Assembly: GCF_002844595.1 (NCBI RefSeq)
Contig: NZ_PJNW01000008.1
Location: forward strand, 1-64,000
DNA from: Pleomorphomonas diazotrophica
GTDB lineage: Bacteria > Pseudomonadota > Alphaproteobacteria > Rhizobiales > Pleomorphomonadaceae
Length of the DNA: 64,000 nt
Direction: 5' to 3'
The notes under the pieces: generated by a model
What the model saw: the letters and a program-made list of their open reading frames with translations, nothing else
What the model was told of the DNA's origin: nothing
Databases searched by the model: none
Shown here: positions 46,102 to 54,687 of the stretch, in pieces
Numbering within the stretch: position 1 is the first letter of the stretch
Layout: each line of letters begins with the position of its first letter
Position numbers and translations under genes: made by a program

Positions 46102-46326
46102 TTACTGGCTGGTCTTGCAGGTGTTGATGCCGAGAAGCGCGTAGGCCCCGCAGAAGTTGAGCAGTCCTGTCGCCACGAGCGCAACGCCAATGAGGCCCAC
46201 GAGCCACGCCCAGCCGCCGAGGCCCACAAAGGCCATGCCGGCAAGCGATGGCACCGCGATGATGAGAAGGATGACGCCGGCGATGAGCCGGATGAGGCGA
46301 TCGGTTGAGCCGACGTTCTTGATCAT
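46102..46326 (-). CDS. DUF2892 family inner-membrane protein
   Basis: 74 residues from ATG 46326: IKNVGSTDRLIRLIAGVILL followed by a second helix AWLVGLIGVALVATGLLNF and C-terminal CGAYALLGINTCK. Typical of the YgaP-like DUF2892 membrane domain. Convergent with hisD (5 bases apart). Function unknown. Confidence 0.87.
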   Translation of the reverse strand: MIKNVGSTDRLIRLIAGVILLIIAVPSLAGMAFVGLGGWAWLVGLIGVALVATGLLNFCGAYALLGINTCKTSQ

Positions 46327-46424
46327 GGCACTCTCCCTGTCTGCCACGGAATTTGCTTCCGTGGCAAAAGGATAGACCCGGCCGATGCAACCAGCAACGC
46401 GCCAAAGTGCGAGACTCGCAGGCA

Positions 46425-46447
46425 AAACGCGCGGCCGGAGCCGCGCG
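46425..46447 (-). terminator. Intrinsic terminator of chemoreceptor gene
   Basis: On the minus strand a GCGCGGC/GCCGCGC stem with a 4-base loop is followed by TTTT, 26 bases past the stop of the leftward chemoreceptor gene. Confidence 0.78.
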
Positions 46448-46472
46448 CTTGAGATGGGATCTTCGCTTGGTT

Positions 46473-48155
46473 TCAGGCGGCCCTGAGCCCCTTCACGAAA
46501 CTGGTAACCTCCGCCTTCAGGTTGGCCGCTTGCGTCTGCAGCGCGCCGGAGAGCCCCATCAACTGCGTTGCCGCCGAGCCGGTCATTTCGGCGGCGGTGC
46601 CGACGCCGGCGATGTTCTCGGTCACGCCGCTCGCTCCGGTGGCCGCTTTCTGGGTGTTGCCGGCGATCTCCGTCGTTGCCGCCCCCTGTTCCTCAACCGC
46701 GCCGGCGATCGACTGAGTCACCTCTCGGATGGTGCCGATGGTCGACACGATCAGCGATATGCTGTCGACGGTAATGGACGTGGCCGCCTGCATTTCCTGG
46801 ATCTTGCGGGCGATTTCCTCGGTGGCCTTGGCGGTCTGGCCGGCGAGGTTCTTGACCTCCGAGGCGACGACCGCAAAGCCCTTGCCCATCTCGCCGGCTC
46901 GTGCCGCCTCTATGGTGGCATTGAGGGCGAGAAGGTTGGTCTGCTCGGCGATGGCGCGGATCAGCTCCACCACCTCGCCGATGCCCTGGGCCGAGGCGGA
47001 TAGCGTCTTGACGTTTTCGCTGGACCGCTGCGCCTCGACGGCGGCGTTCCGGGCAATATCGGCCGACCGCGTCACCTGCGAGGTGATCTCGCGCACCGAG
47101 GCCGACAGCTCCTCGGTGCCGGCCGCCACCGTTTCCACGTTTTCGGAAGCGGTCTCGGCAGCGCCGGCGACAGCCTGGGCCTGTCGGCTGGTCTCCTCGG
47201 CGGTGGAGGCGAGATTGCGTGCGGCGTCGGCCACCTCGCCCGAGGATTGGACGAAGCCTTCGGCCAGCGCGCCCATCGCCGTCTCGAAATGGTCGGCGAT
47301 GGCGGCGCGCTCGGCGACGAGCCGTTCCCGGTTGCGGGCTTCCGCTTCGGCGCCGGCAAGTCGCAGCCGCTCTGTCTCCATCAGGCCATCGCGGAACACC
47401 GTCAGCGTGGCGGCCATCTTGCCGATTTCGTTCTTCGCGTCGGCGTGGGGGATCGAGGTCGAGAGATCGCCGCCGGCGATGCCGCCCATGGCGGCGGTAA
47501 TCCGATGCAGCGGCCGGACCACGCCATAGAAGACGAAGGCCAGCGCGCCGAGCGCCAGGACGATGCCGGCGGTGACGGTGGCGGCGGTGAGCGCAAAGGC
47601 GCTCCGATAGTCGGCCACCGCCTCGGCCTGCGCGATGGCAGTCTCAGCGTTGATCTGGTCGATGCCCGACTGCAGGGCGGCGATGACGGCGTTGAACGGC
47701 GGCTGCGACGCCTTGTTGAGAATGGTCGAGGCCGCGTCGGCCTTGCCGTCGACCATGTTCTGGTAGATGTCGTTGTGCATCTGAACGTAGGTCGGCCAGT
47801 TGGCCTTGAAGGCGGCCAGAACCTCCTGCTGCTTCGGCAGGTCGGCGATCAGGCCGGAATACTCGCCCACCGCCTTCTCGACGTCGGCGATCGACTGGTC
47901 GGCGAGGTCCTTGGCCTTCTGGCGCTCGCCGGCGTCGGTGATCTGGGCGAGGCGCGCCGAGCGGACACGCAGGCGCGTCGTCGCGTAGCGGATTTCTCCG
48001 AGGCTCCTGACCAGCGGCAGCTTGTGGTCGGCGAATTCGCTGATCCGTTCGTTGGCGGCCGACAGTTGCGAGACGGCGACCCATCCGAGGCCGCAGGTCA
48101 TCAGCAACAGTGCGATGATGGTCGCCATCAGCGAAGTCTTGAGGGAAATGGTCAT
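46473..48155 (-). CDS. Methyl-accepting chemotaxis protein
   Basis: 560 residues. N-terminal membrane helix (about 8-30), four-helix-bundle-like periplasmic sensor of about 155 residues, second membrane helix (about 190-215), HAMP ([20 protein letters not shown]) and a full MA signalling domain with the hairpin tip [44 protein letters not shown] (given in parts of the conserved block). It differs from the first receptor in the sensor region, so it reads another ligand. It is not linked to a che operon and is expressed alone. Confidence 0.94.
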   Translation of the reverse strand: MTISLKTSLMATIIALLLMTCGLGWVAVSQLSAANERISEFADHKLPLVRSLGEIRYATTRLRVRSARLAQITDAGERQKAKDLADQSIADVEKAVGEYSGLIADLPKQQEVLAAFKANWPTYVQMHNDIYQNMVDGKADAASTILNKASQPPFNAVIAALQSGIDQINAETAIAQAEAVADYRSAFALTAATVTAGIVLALGALAFVFYGVVRPLHRITAAMGGIAGGDLSTSIPHADAKNEIGKMAATLTVFRDGLMETERLRLAGAEAEARNRERLVAERAAIADHFETAMGALAEGFVQSSGEVADAARNLASTAEETSRQAQAVAGAAETASENVETVAAGTEELSASVREITSQVTRSADIARNAAVEAQRSSENVKTLSASAQGIGEVVELIRAIAEQTNLLALNATIEAARAGEMGKGFAVVASEVKNLAGQTAKATEEIARKIQEMQAATSITVDSISLIVSTIGTIREVTQSIAGAVEEQGAATTEIAGNTQKAATGASGVTENIAGVGTAAEMTGSAATQLMGLSGALQTQAANLKAEVTSFVKGLRAA

Positions 48156-48327
48156 GAAAGCCCCCGAGCAAAATGCATCGGCGGTGTATTACATGCTTGC
48201 TTTGTTAATTAAGGATTTCGATTTGGCAGAGGCAGAGAATACTACGTGTTTTGCTTGATATCGACCGCATGTTCCCGACCCTTCTCATGGAAACATGCAG
48301 GAAGCACAAAGTATTTGGAAGCCTGAA

Positions 48328-48357
48328 CGGGGCGGACGGAAAGGCCCATCCGCCCCG
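48328..48357 (-). terminator. Hairpin downstream of htpG
   Basis: 9-bp perfect stem CGGGGCGGA/TCCGCCCCG with a 12-base loop, 19 bases past the htpG stop. No T tract. Confidence 0.6.
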
Positions 48358-48375
48358 CTGCCGTCAGATGGCCCG

Positions 48376-50244
48376 TCAGGCGAGGCTCTTTTCGAGAAGC
48401 GACGCGACGGAGGCCGCGAAGGCCGCCGGGTCGCTCGGCGCCTCGCCGTCGAGGATGCGCGCCTGCCCGACGAGGAGCGGCGCCGCCGCCTTCACCGCTG
48501 CCGTATCGCCGGCGGCCGCCTTGGCCGCCAGCGCCTTGATCAGGCTGTGTCCCGCGTTGAGCTCCAGCACCGGCTTGCCGAGGGCAGACTTGCCTTCCTG
48601 GCGGGCGACCAGCTTCTCGGTCATGCGGTCGAGGCCGAAGTCGGAGGCGACGAGGCAGACCGGGCTGGTGGCGAGGCGTGCCGAGGTGCGGACGTCGGCG
48701 ACGTCGTCCTTCAGCGCCTCCTTCAGGGTGGCAACGAGACCGGCCACCTCGGCGCCCGGCTTGTCGGCCTTGTCCTCTTCGAGCGGCTTAACGTTGTCGA
48801 GGTCGGCTTCGCCCTGCGTCACCGACTTGAAGGGCTTGCCCTCGAAGCCGAGCGCGGTGCGCACCCAGAAGGCGTCGACCGGATCGGTGAGGAGCAGAAC
48901 TTCGAGGCCGCGCGCCGCGTATCCTTCGAGATGCGGCGAGGCCAGCACCTGCTTCTCGTCCTCGCCGAGGGCGTAGTAGATCGCCGTCTGGTTTTCCTTG
49001 AAATCCTTGACGACGTCGGCGAGCGACCGCCAGCTGTCGCCCGACGTGGTGGTCTTGAAGCGCACCACCTTGAACAGCTCGTCGCGGCGTTCCGGCGCCT
49101 CGTAGAGGCCTTCCTTGATCACCGCGCCGAAGGACGCCCATACCTTCTGGAACAGGTCGGCGTCGGTCTCGGCCAGCTTGGAGAGTTCGCTGAGCACGCG
49201 GCCGGTGACGCCCTTGGCGATCGTCTCCAGCACCGGGTTCTTCTGCAGCATCTCGCGCGACATGTTGAGCGGCAGGTCTTCGCTGTCGATCACGCCGCGC
49301 ACGAAGCGCAGCCAGGCCGGCAGGATCTCCGCCTCGTCGGTGATGAACACCCGGCGCACATAGAGCTTCACCCGGCCCTTGCGGCTGGGGTCGAACAGGT
49401 CGAACGGCTTGTCGCGCGGCACGAACAGCAGCACGTTGTACTCCTGCCGCCCCTCGGCGCGGTAGTGCAGCGTCAGCGCCGGCTCGTCCCAGGCCGTGGC
49501 GACGTGGTGATAGAACTCCTTGTACTCGTCAGCCGTCACGGCCGACTTCGGCTTCACCCAGAGGGCCGAGCCGTCGGTCAGCTCGCGTGTTTCCTCGCCC
49601 TTGCCGAAGCGGATCGGCACCGGCACATGCGCCGAATACTCGTGGACGATGCGCTCCAGCGTGTGCTCCTCGGCGTAGGAGAGGGACTCCTCATTGAGGA
49701 ACAGCTCCACCACCGTGCCGCGCGCCGGCGCATCGGCGAGATCGACCGGGGTCAGCTCGAAGGTGCCGGCGCCATCCGATTCCCAGGCCCAGGCCTCGTC
49801 GCTGCCGGCCTTGCGCGAGACGACGCGGACGCGGCCCGCCACCATGAAGGCCGAGTAGAAGCCGACGCCGAACTGGCCGATCAGCGCCTGACCCTCGGCC
49901 TTGTCGGCAAGGCCGTCGAGGAAGGCGCGCGTGCCGGAGCGTGCGATGGTGCCGAGGTTGTCCTTCAGCTCGTCATGGCTCATGCCGATGCCGTTGTCGG
50001 CGACGGTGAGCGTCTTCTTGTCCTTGTCGGCGGAGAGCGTGATGGCAAAGCCACCTTCGTCGGCGAGCTGCGGCTCGGCGATGGCGAGATAGCGCAGCTT
50101 CTCGCAGGCGTCGGCGGCGTTGGAGATCAGCTCGCGCAGGAAGATGTCCTTGTTGGAATAGACGGAATGCACCATGAGGTGCAGCAGGCGGGAAACTTCG
50201 GCCTCGAAGCTGTGACGTTCCGTTTGCGTCATGGTCTCGCTCAT
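48376..50244 (-). CDS. htpG: Chaperone HtpG (Hsp90)
   Basis: 622 residues. N-terminal GHKL ATPase: FLRELISNAADACEKLRY, DNGIGM and GQFGVGFYSAFMVA; middle domain with RRVFITDEAEILPAWLRFVRGVIDSEDLPLNMSRE; C-terminal dimerisation domain. Normal family length, cytosolic. It assists folding of client proteins under heat stress. ATG 50244 begins the family-typical MSETMTQTERHSFEAEVSRLL. Confidence 0.97.
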   Translation of the reverse strand: MSETMTQTERHSFEAEVSRLLHLMVHSVYSNKDIFLRELISNAADACEKLRYLAIAEPQLADEGGFAITLSADKDKKTLTVADNGIGMSHDELKDNLGTIARSGTRAFLDGLADKAEGQALIGQFGVGFYSAFMVAGRVRVVSRKAGSDEAWAWESDGAGTFELTPVDLADAPARGTVVELFLNEESLSYAEEHTLERIVHEYSAHVPVPIRFGKGEETRELTDGSALWVKPKSAVTADEYKEFYHHVATAWDEPALTLHYRAEGRQEYNVLLFVPRDKPFDLFDPSRKGRVKLYVRRVFITDEAEILPAWLRFVRGVIDSEDLPLNMSREMLQKNPVLETIAKGVTGRVLSELSKLAETDADLFQKVWASFGAVIKEGLYEAPERRDELFKVVRFKTTTSGDSWRSLADVVKDFKENQTAIYYALGEDEKQVLASPHLEGYAARGLEVLLLTDPVDAFWVRTALGFEGKPFKSVTQGEADLDNVKPLEEDKADKPGAEVAGLVATLKEALKDDVADVRTSARLATSPVCLVASDFGLDRMTEKLVARQEGKSALGKPVLELNAGHSLIKALAAKAAAGDTAAVKAAAPLLVGQARILDGEAPSDPAAFAASVASLLEKSLA

Positions 50245-50416
50245 ATGAAGGATAGGGGCCGGAAAGCCGGCGCGCGTCCGCTATGTGTTGCCGTGAAGGG
50301 CCGGAGTCAAGCGGCGTCGAGGCATGCGTAAAACTCCTGTCCGGGTCGACCTTTGCCGCCTTCGTGGGGCGGGGCGGTCGTGCTATGGCTCGACGATCAT
50401 TTTGCGGAGGACAGTC

Positions 50417-50902
50417 GTGACCGACACCGCCACCATATCCGGGCGCCTTGTTTCGGTGACCCTCGACGCGGCTTCGATCGGCCAGATTTCGCGGGAGGTC
50501 GACCACGAGCGCCAGGTGGCGATCTTCGATCTTCTGGAGCAGAATTCCTTCGAGCCGGTGGGCGCGCCGGGTGGCGAGTTCTCCCTGCGTCTGTCGCTGG
50601 TCTCCAATCGTCTGGTGCTGCAGATTTTCCGGGGTGATGGCGAACCCGTCACCACCCACATCCTGTCGCTGACGCCCTTTCGTCGCATCATCCGCGACTA
50701 TTATCTCGTCTGCGACAGCTATTACGAGGCGATCAAGGTGTCGACGCCGAGCCAGATCGAGGCGATCGACATGGGGCGGCGGGCGCTCCACGACGAGGGC
50801 GCGCAAATCCTCTCCGACAAGCTGTCGGACAAGATCCTCATCGACAAGCTGACGGCGCGGCGCCTGTTCACGCTGATCGCCGGATTGCGCTGGAAGGGCT
50901 GA
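50417..50902 (+). CDS. UPF0262 family protein
   Basis: 161 residues from GTG 50417, with GGAGG 6 bases upstream. Features LVSVTLDAASIGQISREVDHERQVAIFDLLE, FEPVGAPGGEFSLRLS, and the C-terminal ILIDKLTARRLFTLIAGLRW are diagnostic of UPF0262, an alphaproteobacterial family of unknown function. It starts the conserved order UPF0262-phosphatase-infA-maf-yacG. The frame continues upstream without a ribosome site. Confidence 0.92.
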   Translation: MTDTATISGRLVSVTLDAASIGQISREVDHERQVAIFDLLEQNSFEPVGAPGGEFSLRLSLVSNRLVLQIFRGDGEPVTTHILSLTPFRRIIRDYYLVCDSYYEAIKVSTPSQIEAIDMGRRALHDEGAQILSDKLSDKILIDKLTARRLFTLIAGLRWKG

Positions 50903-50940
50903 GGCGGAAGCCGGAGCGCGGGCTACCAGGTTGGAGGCTC

Positions 50941-51456
50941 ATGACGGACGACGTAGGACCAGAGACGGAGGCAAAGCAGCCCGGCGCGGTGCTGTTCGCC
51001 TGTTCGTTCAACGCGGTGCGCTCGCCCATGGCGGCGGCCATCGCCCGTCATCTGTTTCCCGGCAAGATCTTCGTCGACTCCGCCGGCGCCCGCCGCGGCG
51101 AACTCGACCCCTTCGCGGTGACGGTGATGGACGAGATCGGCCTCGACATCTCCCACCACAGGCCGCAGACCTTTGAAGATCTCGAAGACAGCAACTTCGA
51201 CCTGATCGTGTCGCTCGCCCCGGAAGCCCATCACAAGGCGATCGAATACACGCGCTATAACTCCGTCGAGGCCGAATACTGGCCCACTGCCGACCCGACG
51301 CTGGCCACCGGTTCGCGCGAGCGCATTCTCGACGAGTATCGCGCCGTCCGCGACCAGCTGATGGCCCGCATCAAGGCCCGGCTGGGCTGGACGCCGGCCT
51401 TCGAGCCACGCCGCGAGGGCGTGCGCGAGGAGGGGGCGGCCGCCGAGAACGGCTGA
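50941..51456 (+). CDS. Low-molecular-weight protein-tyrosine-phosphatase-like protein
   Basis: 171 residues. Active-site loop C21-x5-R27-S in [15 protein letters not shown] and acidic WPTADPT. It may be a phosphotyrosine or arsenate-reductase-type phosphatase; family assignment is by motif. The gene is 38 bases after UPF0262 and precedes infA, the normal alphaproteobacterial order. Confidence 0.87.
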   Translation: MTDDVGPETEAKQPGAVLFACSFNAVRSPMAAAIARHLFPGKIFVDSAGARRGELDPFAVTVMDEIGLDISHHRPQTFEDLEDSNFDLIVSLAPEAHHKAIEYTRYNSVEAEYWPTADPTLATGSRERILDEYRAVRDQLMARIKARLGWTPAFEPRREGVREEGAAAENG

Positions 51457-51590
51457 TCGAGGCGCTCCCGGATGCGACCTCCGTCCATCCGCTCGCTTTT
51501 CCCGGCGTTTTTCCGCCTGGGTGGTTTATTTTGCAGCGCATTTCGGATAGTTATCCGCCACCAAATCCCGAAAAACGGATCAATGCCCGC

Positions 51591-51809
51591 ATGACCAAGG
51601 AAGAAGTCCTGGAGTTTCCAGGCGTCGTTTCGGAACTTCTGCCCAACGCGACTTTCCGCGTTCGTCTCGAGAACGACCACGAAATCATCGCTCACACCGC
51701 CGGCCGCATGCGCAAGAACCGCATCCGCGTGCTGGCAGGCGACAAGGTTCTGGTCGAGATGACGCCCTACGACCTCACCAAGGGCCGCATCACCTATCGC
51801 TTCAAGTGA
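51591..51809 (+). CDS. infA: Translation initiation factor IF-1
   Basis: 72 residues from ATG 51591, the exact family length. [39 protein letters not shown] and [16 protein letters not shown] are the OB-fold signatures. It binds the 30S A site during initiation. The frame extends to 51531, but the ATG gives a canonical protein. Confidence 0.97.
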   Translation: MTKEEVLEFPGVVSELLPNATFRVRLENDHEIIAHTAGRMRKNRIRVLAGDKVLVEMTPYDLTKGRITYRFK

Positions 51810-51888
51810 GCGGCTTGAGGAGGCGGCCAACCGCCCCGGCTCGATCCGGGATGCGGACGGCTGTCTCCAGGCCACCGAAGGTGAGCTG

Positions 51889-52518
51889 ATGACCAATCGT
51901 CCCGTCCTGGTTCTGGCATCTGCGAGCCCGCGCCGCGTGGCGCTGCTCAACCAGCTCGGCATCGCCCCCGATCTGCTGCTGCCGGCCGACGTCGACGAAA
52001 CGCCCGGCCGGGCCGAGCTGCCGCGCCGTCTCGCCCGCCGTCTCGCCCGCGCCAAGGCCGAGGTTGCAGCCCATCGCGTGCCGCTGCAGGACTATCCGGG
52101 CCGCGAGGTGCTGGTGCTGGCCGCCGACACCGTCGTCGCCGTCGGCCGCCGCATCCTGCCCAAGGCGGAAACCTTCGCCGACGCGGAAGCCTGCATCGCG
52201 CTCCTGTCCGGCCGCACCCATCGCGTCTTCACCGGCCTTGCGCTGGCAACGCCGTCGGGCCTCCGGGAAAAGCTGGTCGAGACGCGCCTCCGCTTCAAGC
52301 GCCTGTCGTCGCAGGAGATGGCCGACTATCTCGCCTCCGGCGAATGGCAGGGCAAGGCCGGCGGCTATGCCATCCAGGGCTTCGCCGGCGCCTTCGTCGC
52401 CTCGGTGTCCGGCTCCTATTCCTCGGTGGTCGGCCTGCCTCTCCATGAAACGGCGAGCCTGCTCGAAGCCGCCCGCTATCCGGTGCGGGCGCGCTGGCTC
52501 GATGGAGCCCTCGCCTGA
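51889..52518 (+). CDS. maf: Maf-like nucleoside triphosphate pyrophosphatase
   Basis: 209 residues. [17 protein letters not shown] at the N-terminus, [17 protein letters not shown] and [12 protein letters not shown] are conserved. Maf proteins hydrolyse non-canonical or modified NTPs (dTTP, UTP and related). It starts at ATG 51889 and shares one base with yacG. Located in the infA cluster as usual. Confidence 0.95.
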   Translation: MTNRPVLVLASASPRRVALLNQLGIAPDLLLPADVDETPGRAELPRRLARRLARAKAEVAAHRVPLQDYPGREVLVLAADTVVAVGRRILPKAETFADAEACIALLSGRTHRVFTGLALATPSGLREKLVETRLRFKRLSSQEMADYLASGEWQGKAGGYAIQGFAGAFVASVSGSYSSVVGLPLHETASLLEAARYPVRARWLDGALA

Positions 52519-52706
52519 TGGTCGCCCCGAAGGGCCCCCGCTGCCCCAATTGCGGCGAACCGACCGATCCGGCCTTCAAGCCCTTCTGCAGCAAGCGCTG
52601 CAAGGACGTCGACCTCAACAGGTGGCTGAAGGGCTCCTATTCCATACCCGTCGTCGAATACGACGATCTGCCGCTGCCCGACGACGAGGACGACGGCCGC
52701 ACCTGA
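52518..52706 (+). CDS. yacG: DNA gyrase inhibitor YacG
   Basis: 62 residues. Zinc ribbon CPNCGEPTDPAFKPFCSKRCKDVDL carries the four cysteines (given in parts). It binds GyrB and restrains gyrase. Starts at ATG 52518, sharing a base with the maf stop. Acidic C-terminus as usual. Confidence 0.95.
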   Translation: MVAPKGPRCPNCGEPTDPAFKPFCSKRCKDVDLNRWLKGSYSIPVVEYDDLPLPDDEDDGRT

Positions 52707-52891
52707 CTTAGGCCTCGCCGGGAGACGCGGGCAGGGGTGCTCTTCGCCCTTGAAATGGCTCGCCTTTCCATTCCTTGCCGGCGTAGTTGATTTTTCCCGC
52801 CAAACCCTCTGGACAGGTCCGCGCGGACTATCTATAAGGCCCGTGCTTCGCCGTTGGGACGACACCAAACGCCCAGTGGATCGCGGCAAGT

Positions 52892-52967
52892 GCCTGAGTA
52901 GCTCAGTTGGTAGAGCATGCGACTGAAAATCGTAGTGTCGGTGGTTCAATTCCGCCCTCAGGCACCA
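52892..52967 (+). tRNA. tRNA-Phe (anticodon GAA)
   Basis: 76 bases. Acceptor GCCTGAG pairs with CTCAGGC; D arm GCTC-AGTTGGTA-GAGC; anticodon loop CTGAAAA with GAA (Phe); T arm GGTGG-TTCAATT-CCGCC; encoded CCA. No truncated copy is seen near it. Confidence 0.97.
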
Positions 52968-53225
52968 TCCATCTCATAAGTCATTGAAAATTAAAGATTA
53001 TCGTCTTCGGAGTCCGCCTTTCATCGGGGAGGCGGAGTGATTTTGGTGGTCGTGACCGGGGCGACGCGCCTGAATCCAACTTGTCCCACTCCTTGGTGCC
53101 GGTTTGTTGCGAGGCCGGGAAAAAGCGGGTGCTCTCAGGCGAACCGGCCCGCCTTCGCGAACCGGATGCGGAAAGAACCCATTCGAGCATATTTGCCACC
53201 AACGGGTTTCTTTCCGAACTAGGGA

Positions 53226-53624
53226 TCAAGCCGTTGCAGGAATCCTTGCGATCACCTTGATCTCGAAGTCGAAGCCGGCGAGCCAGTTGACGCCGACGGC
53301 CGTCCAGTTGGGGTAGGGGCGCTCGCTAAACACCTGCTGTTTGACGGCCATGATCGCCCCGAACTGGTTTTCCGGGTCGGTGTGGAAGGTCGTCACGTCG
53401 ACGATGTCGTCGAAGGTGCAGCCGGCCGCCTCCAGCACGGCCTTCAAGTTGTCGAAGGCGAGCTGAACCTGGCGGGCGAAATCCGGCTCGGGCGATCCGT
53501 CCGGTCGGCTTCCCACCTGTCCGGACACGAACAACAGGTCGCCGGAGCGGATGGCGGCGGAGTAGCCATGGGCTTCGTAAAGGGCGTGCCGGTTGGCGGG
53601 GAAGACGGCATCACGCTGGGCCAT
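53226..53624 (-). CDS. RidA family protein (YjgF/YER057c/UK114)
   Basis: 132 residues from ATG 53624 with AGGAG 7 bases upstream. SGDLLFVSGQVGSRPDG, FDNLKAVLEAAGCTFDDIVDVTTF and FSERPYPNWTAVGV are conserved. It is a reactive enamine/imine deaminase or binding protein. It is divergent from a TetR-type regulator and faces three operator copies. Confidence 0.9.
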   Translation of the reverse strand: MAQRDAVFPANRHALYEAHGYSAAIRSGDLLFVSGQVGSRPDGSPEPDFARQVQLAFDNLKAVLEAAGCTFDDIVDVTTFHTDPENQFGAIMAVKQQVFSERPYPNWTAVGVNWLAGFDFEIKVIARIPATA

Positions 53625-53699
53625 TTCAATTCTCCTTGGATTGTCGTTGGGAAAGGGGCGGGCGCAGCCAGAAGCTTCACTTTCCGCCGCGCGTCGTTT

Positions 53700-53766
53700 G
53701 ATATACGGTGCGTATGCGAAACTACCATATACGCGGCGTATGTCAATTTCATATACGTGGCGTATG
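53700..53766. promoter_or_regulatory. Triple TetR operator between ridA-like and tetR genes
   Basis: Three near-identical palindromes: ATATACGGTGCGTATG (53701-53716), CATATACGCGGCGTATG (53726-53742) and CATATACGTGGCGTATG (53750-53766), spaced 24-25 bases apart. Lies between the divergent RidA and TetR starts. Confidence 0.85.
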
Positions 53767-53784
53767 TGAAGTGGGGGCTGGACG

Positions 53785-54378
53785 ATGGCAAGGCGACGGC
53801 TGGAAACGATGGAGGAGAACCGCCTCAAGCTGATCGCCGCGGCGCGCAAGGCCTTTGCCGAGAAGGGCTTCTCCGACGCCTCCATGGACGAGCTGACGGC
53901 CAGCGTCGGCCTGACTCGCGGGGCGCTCTATCACAACTTCGGCGACAAGCGGGGGCTCCTCGCCGCCGTGGTCGATGAGATCGACTCGGACATGGCCGCG
54001 CGCGCCCAGGCGATCGGTGCCAGGGGCGGCGGCGGCTGGCAGGGCATGCTGGCCGAGGGCGCCGCCTATATCGAGATGGCGCTCGATCCGGAGGTGCAGC
54101 GCATCGTTCTTCTCGACGGGCCGGCGGTGCTGGGCGACCCTTCGCAATGGCCGAGCCAGGGACGCTGCCTGCAAGTGACCAAGCAGGCGGTGGAACGCCT
54201 CATCGAGGAAGGCGTCATGAAACCGGTCGATGCGGAGGCGGCGGCACGCCTCCTGTGCGGCGCGGCCCTCAACGCCGCCCTCTGGATCGCCGCGAGCGAC
54301 AGCCCGGAGGACGTGCTGCCCAAAGCGGTCGAGGCCTTCCAGGCCCTGGCTTCGGGCTTTCTGGCAAAGCCGGCGTAG
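53785..54378 (+). CDS. TetR-family transcriptional regulator
   Basis: 197 residues. N-terminal helix-turn-helix: MEENRLKLIAAARKAFAEKG and GLTRGALYHNFGDKRGLL; C-terminal ligand-binding helices (PQVQRIVLLDGPAVLGDPSQWPS region of the type seen with small aromatic or aldehyde ligands). It likely represses its own promoter and the ridA-like gene through the three operators. ATG 53785 fits the family start. Confidence 0.92.
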   Translation: MARRRLETMEENRLKLIAAARKAFAEKGFSDASMDELTASVGLTRGALYHNFGDKRGLLAAVVDEIDSDMAARAQAIGARGGGGWQGMLAEGAAYIEMALDPEVQRIVLLDGPAVLGDPSQWPSQGRCLQVTKQAVERLIEEGVMKPVDAEAAARLLCGAALNAALWIAASDSPEDVLPKAVEAFQALASGFLAKPA

Positions 54379-54441
54379 CCTGGAGCATCATCCGACCGGA
54401 GTGAAACGAGGATCGATGAGATGATGCTTCAAACAAGAACT

Positions 54442-54482
54442 TGGAGCGCCGATCTGATTCAATCAGATCGACCAGCGCTCCA
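54442..54482. repeat. Two-part hairpin repeat
   Basis: Inner arms CGATCTGATT/AATCAGATCG (54450-54459, 54461-54470) inside outer arms TGGAGCGC/GCGCTCCA (54442-54449, 54475-54482). May be an intergenic repeat of the genome or a terminator for tetR. Confidence 0.65.
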
Positions 54483-54608
54483 GGCGTCTCGCTTCCTGTT
54501 AGGAATGATTCCAATCAAGTGCGGGCTAATGCTAACTTGAGAATAATTATCATATTTAGATAGGTCTTGATCCGTACAGTATTGCTGAAGCTCGGGCCGT
54601 TCCCGATG

Positions 54609-54633
54609 GGAACAGAGCTGGCACCGGCCAGTT
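54609..54633 (+). promoter_or_regulatory. Possible EcfG-type promoter, weak
   Basis: GGAAC, 16-base spacer, AGTT; one base off the -10 used elsewhere in this window. The GGAAC is also the right half of the perfect palindrome GTTCCCGATGGGAAC (54599-54613), so it may instead be an operator. Confidence 0.35.
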
Positions 54634-54687
54634 GGGACAACGATTGTTGTCCCCAATCCGAAGGCCGAGCTTTGATGGAGAGCTGCG

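Larger units (their letters stand above)
54379..54687. other. Gap after tetR with hairpin repeat
   Basis: 309 bases without a gene. Contains the long hairpin at 54442-54482 and the near-consensus stress promoter at 54609-54633. Confidence 0.4.

Noticed and set aside
48328-48357. CRISPR or tandem repeat arrays
   Set aside because: No regularly spaced repeats with unique spacers anywhere in the window; short repeats found are palindromes or att/arm sites.
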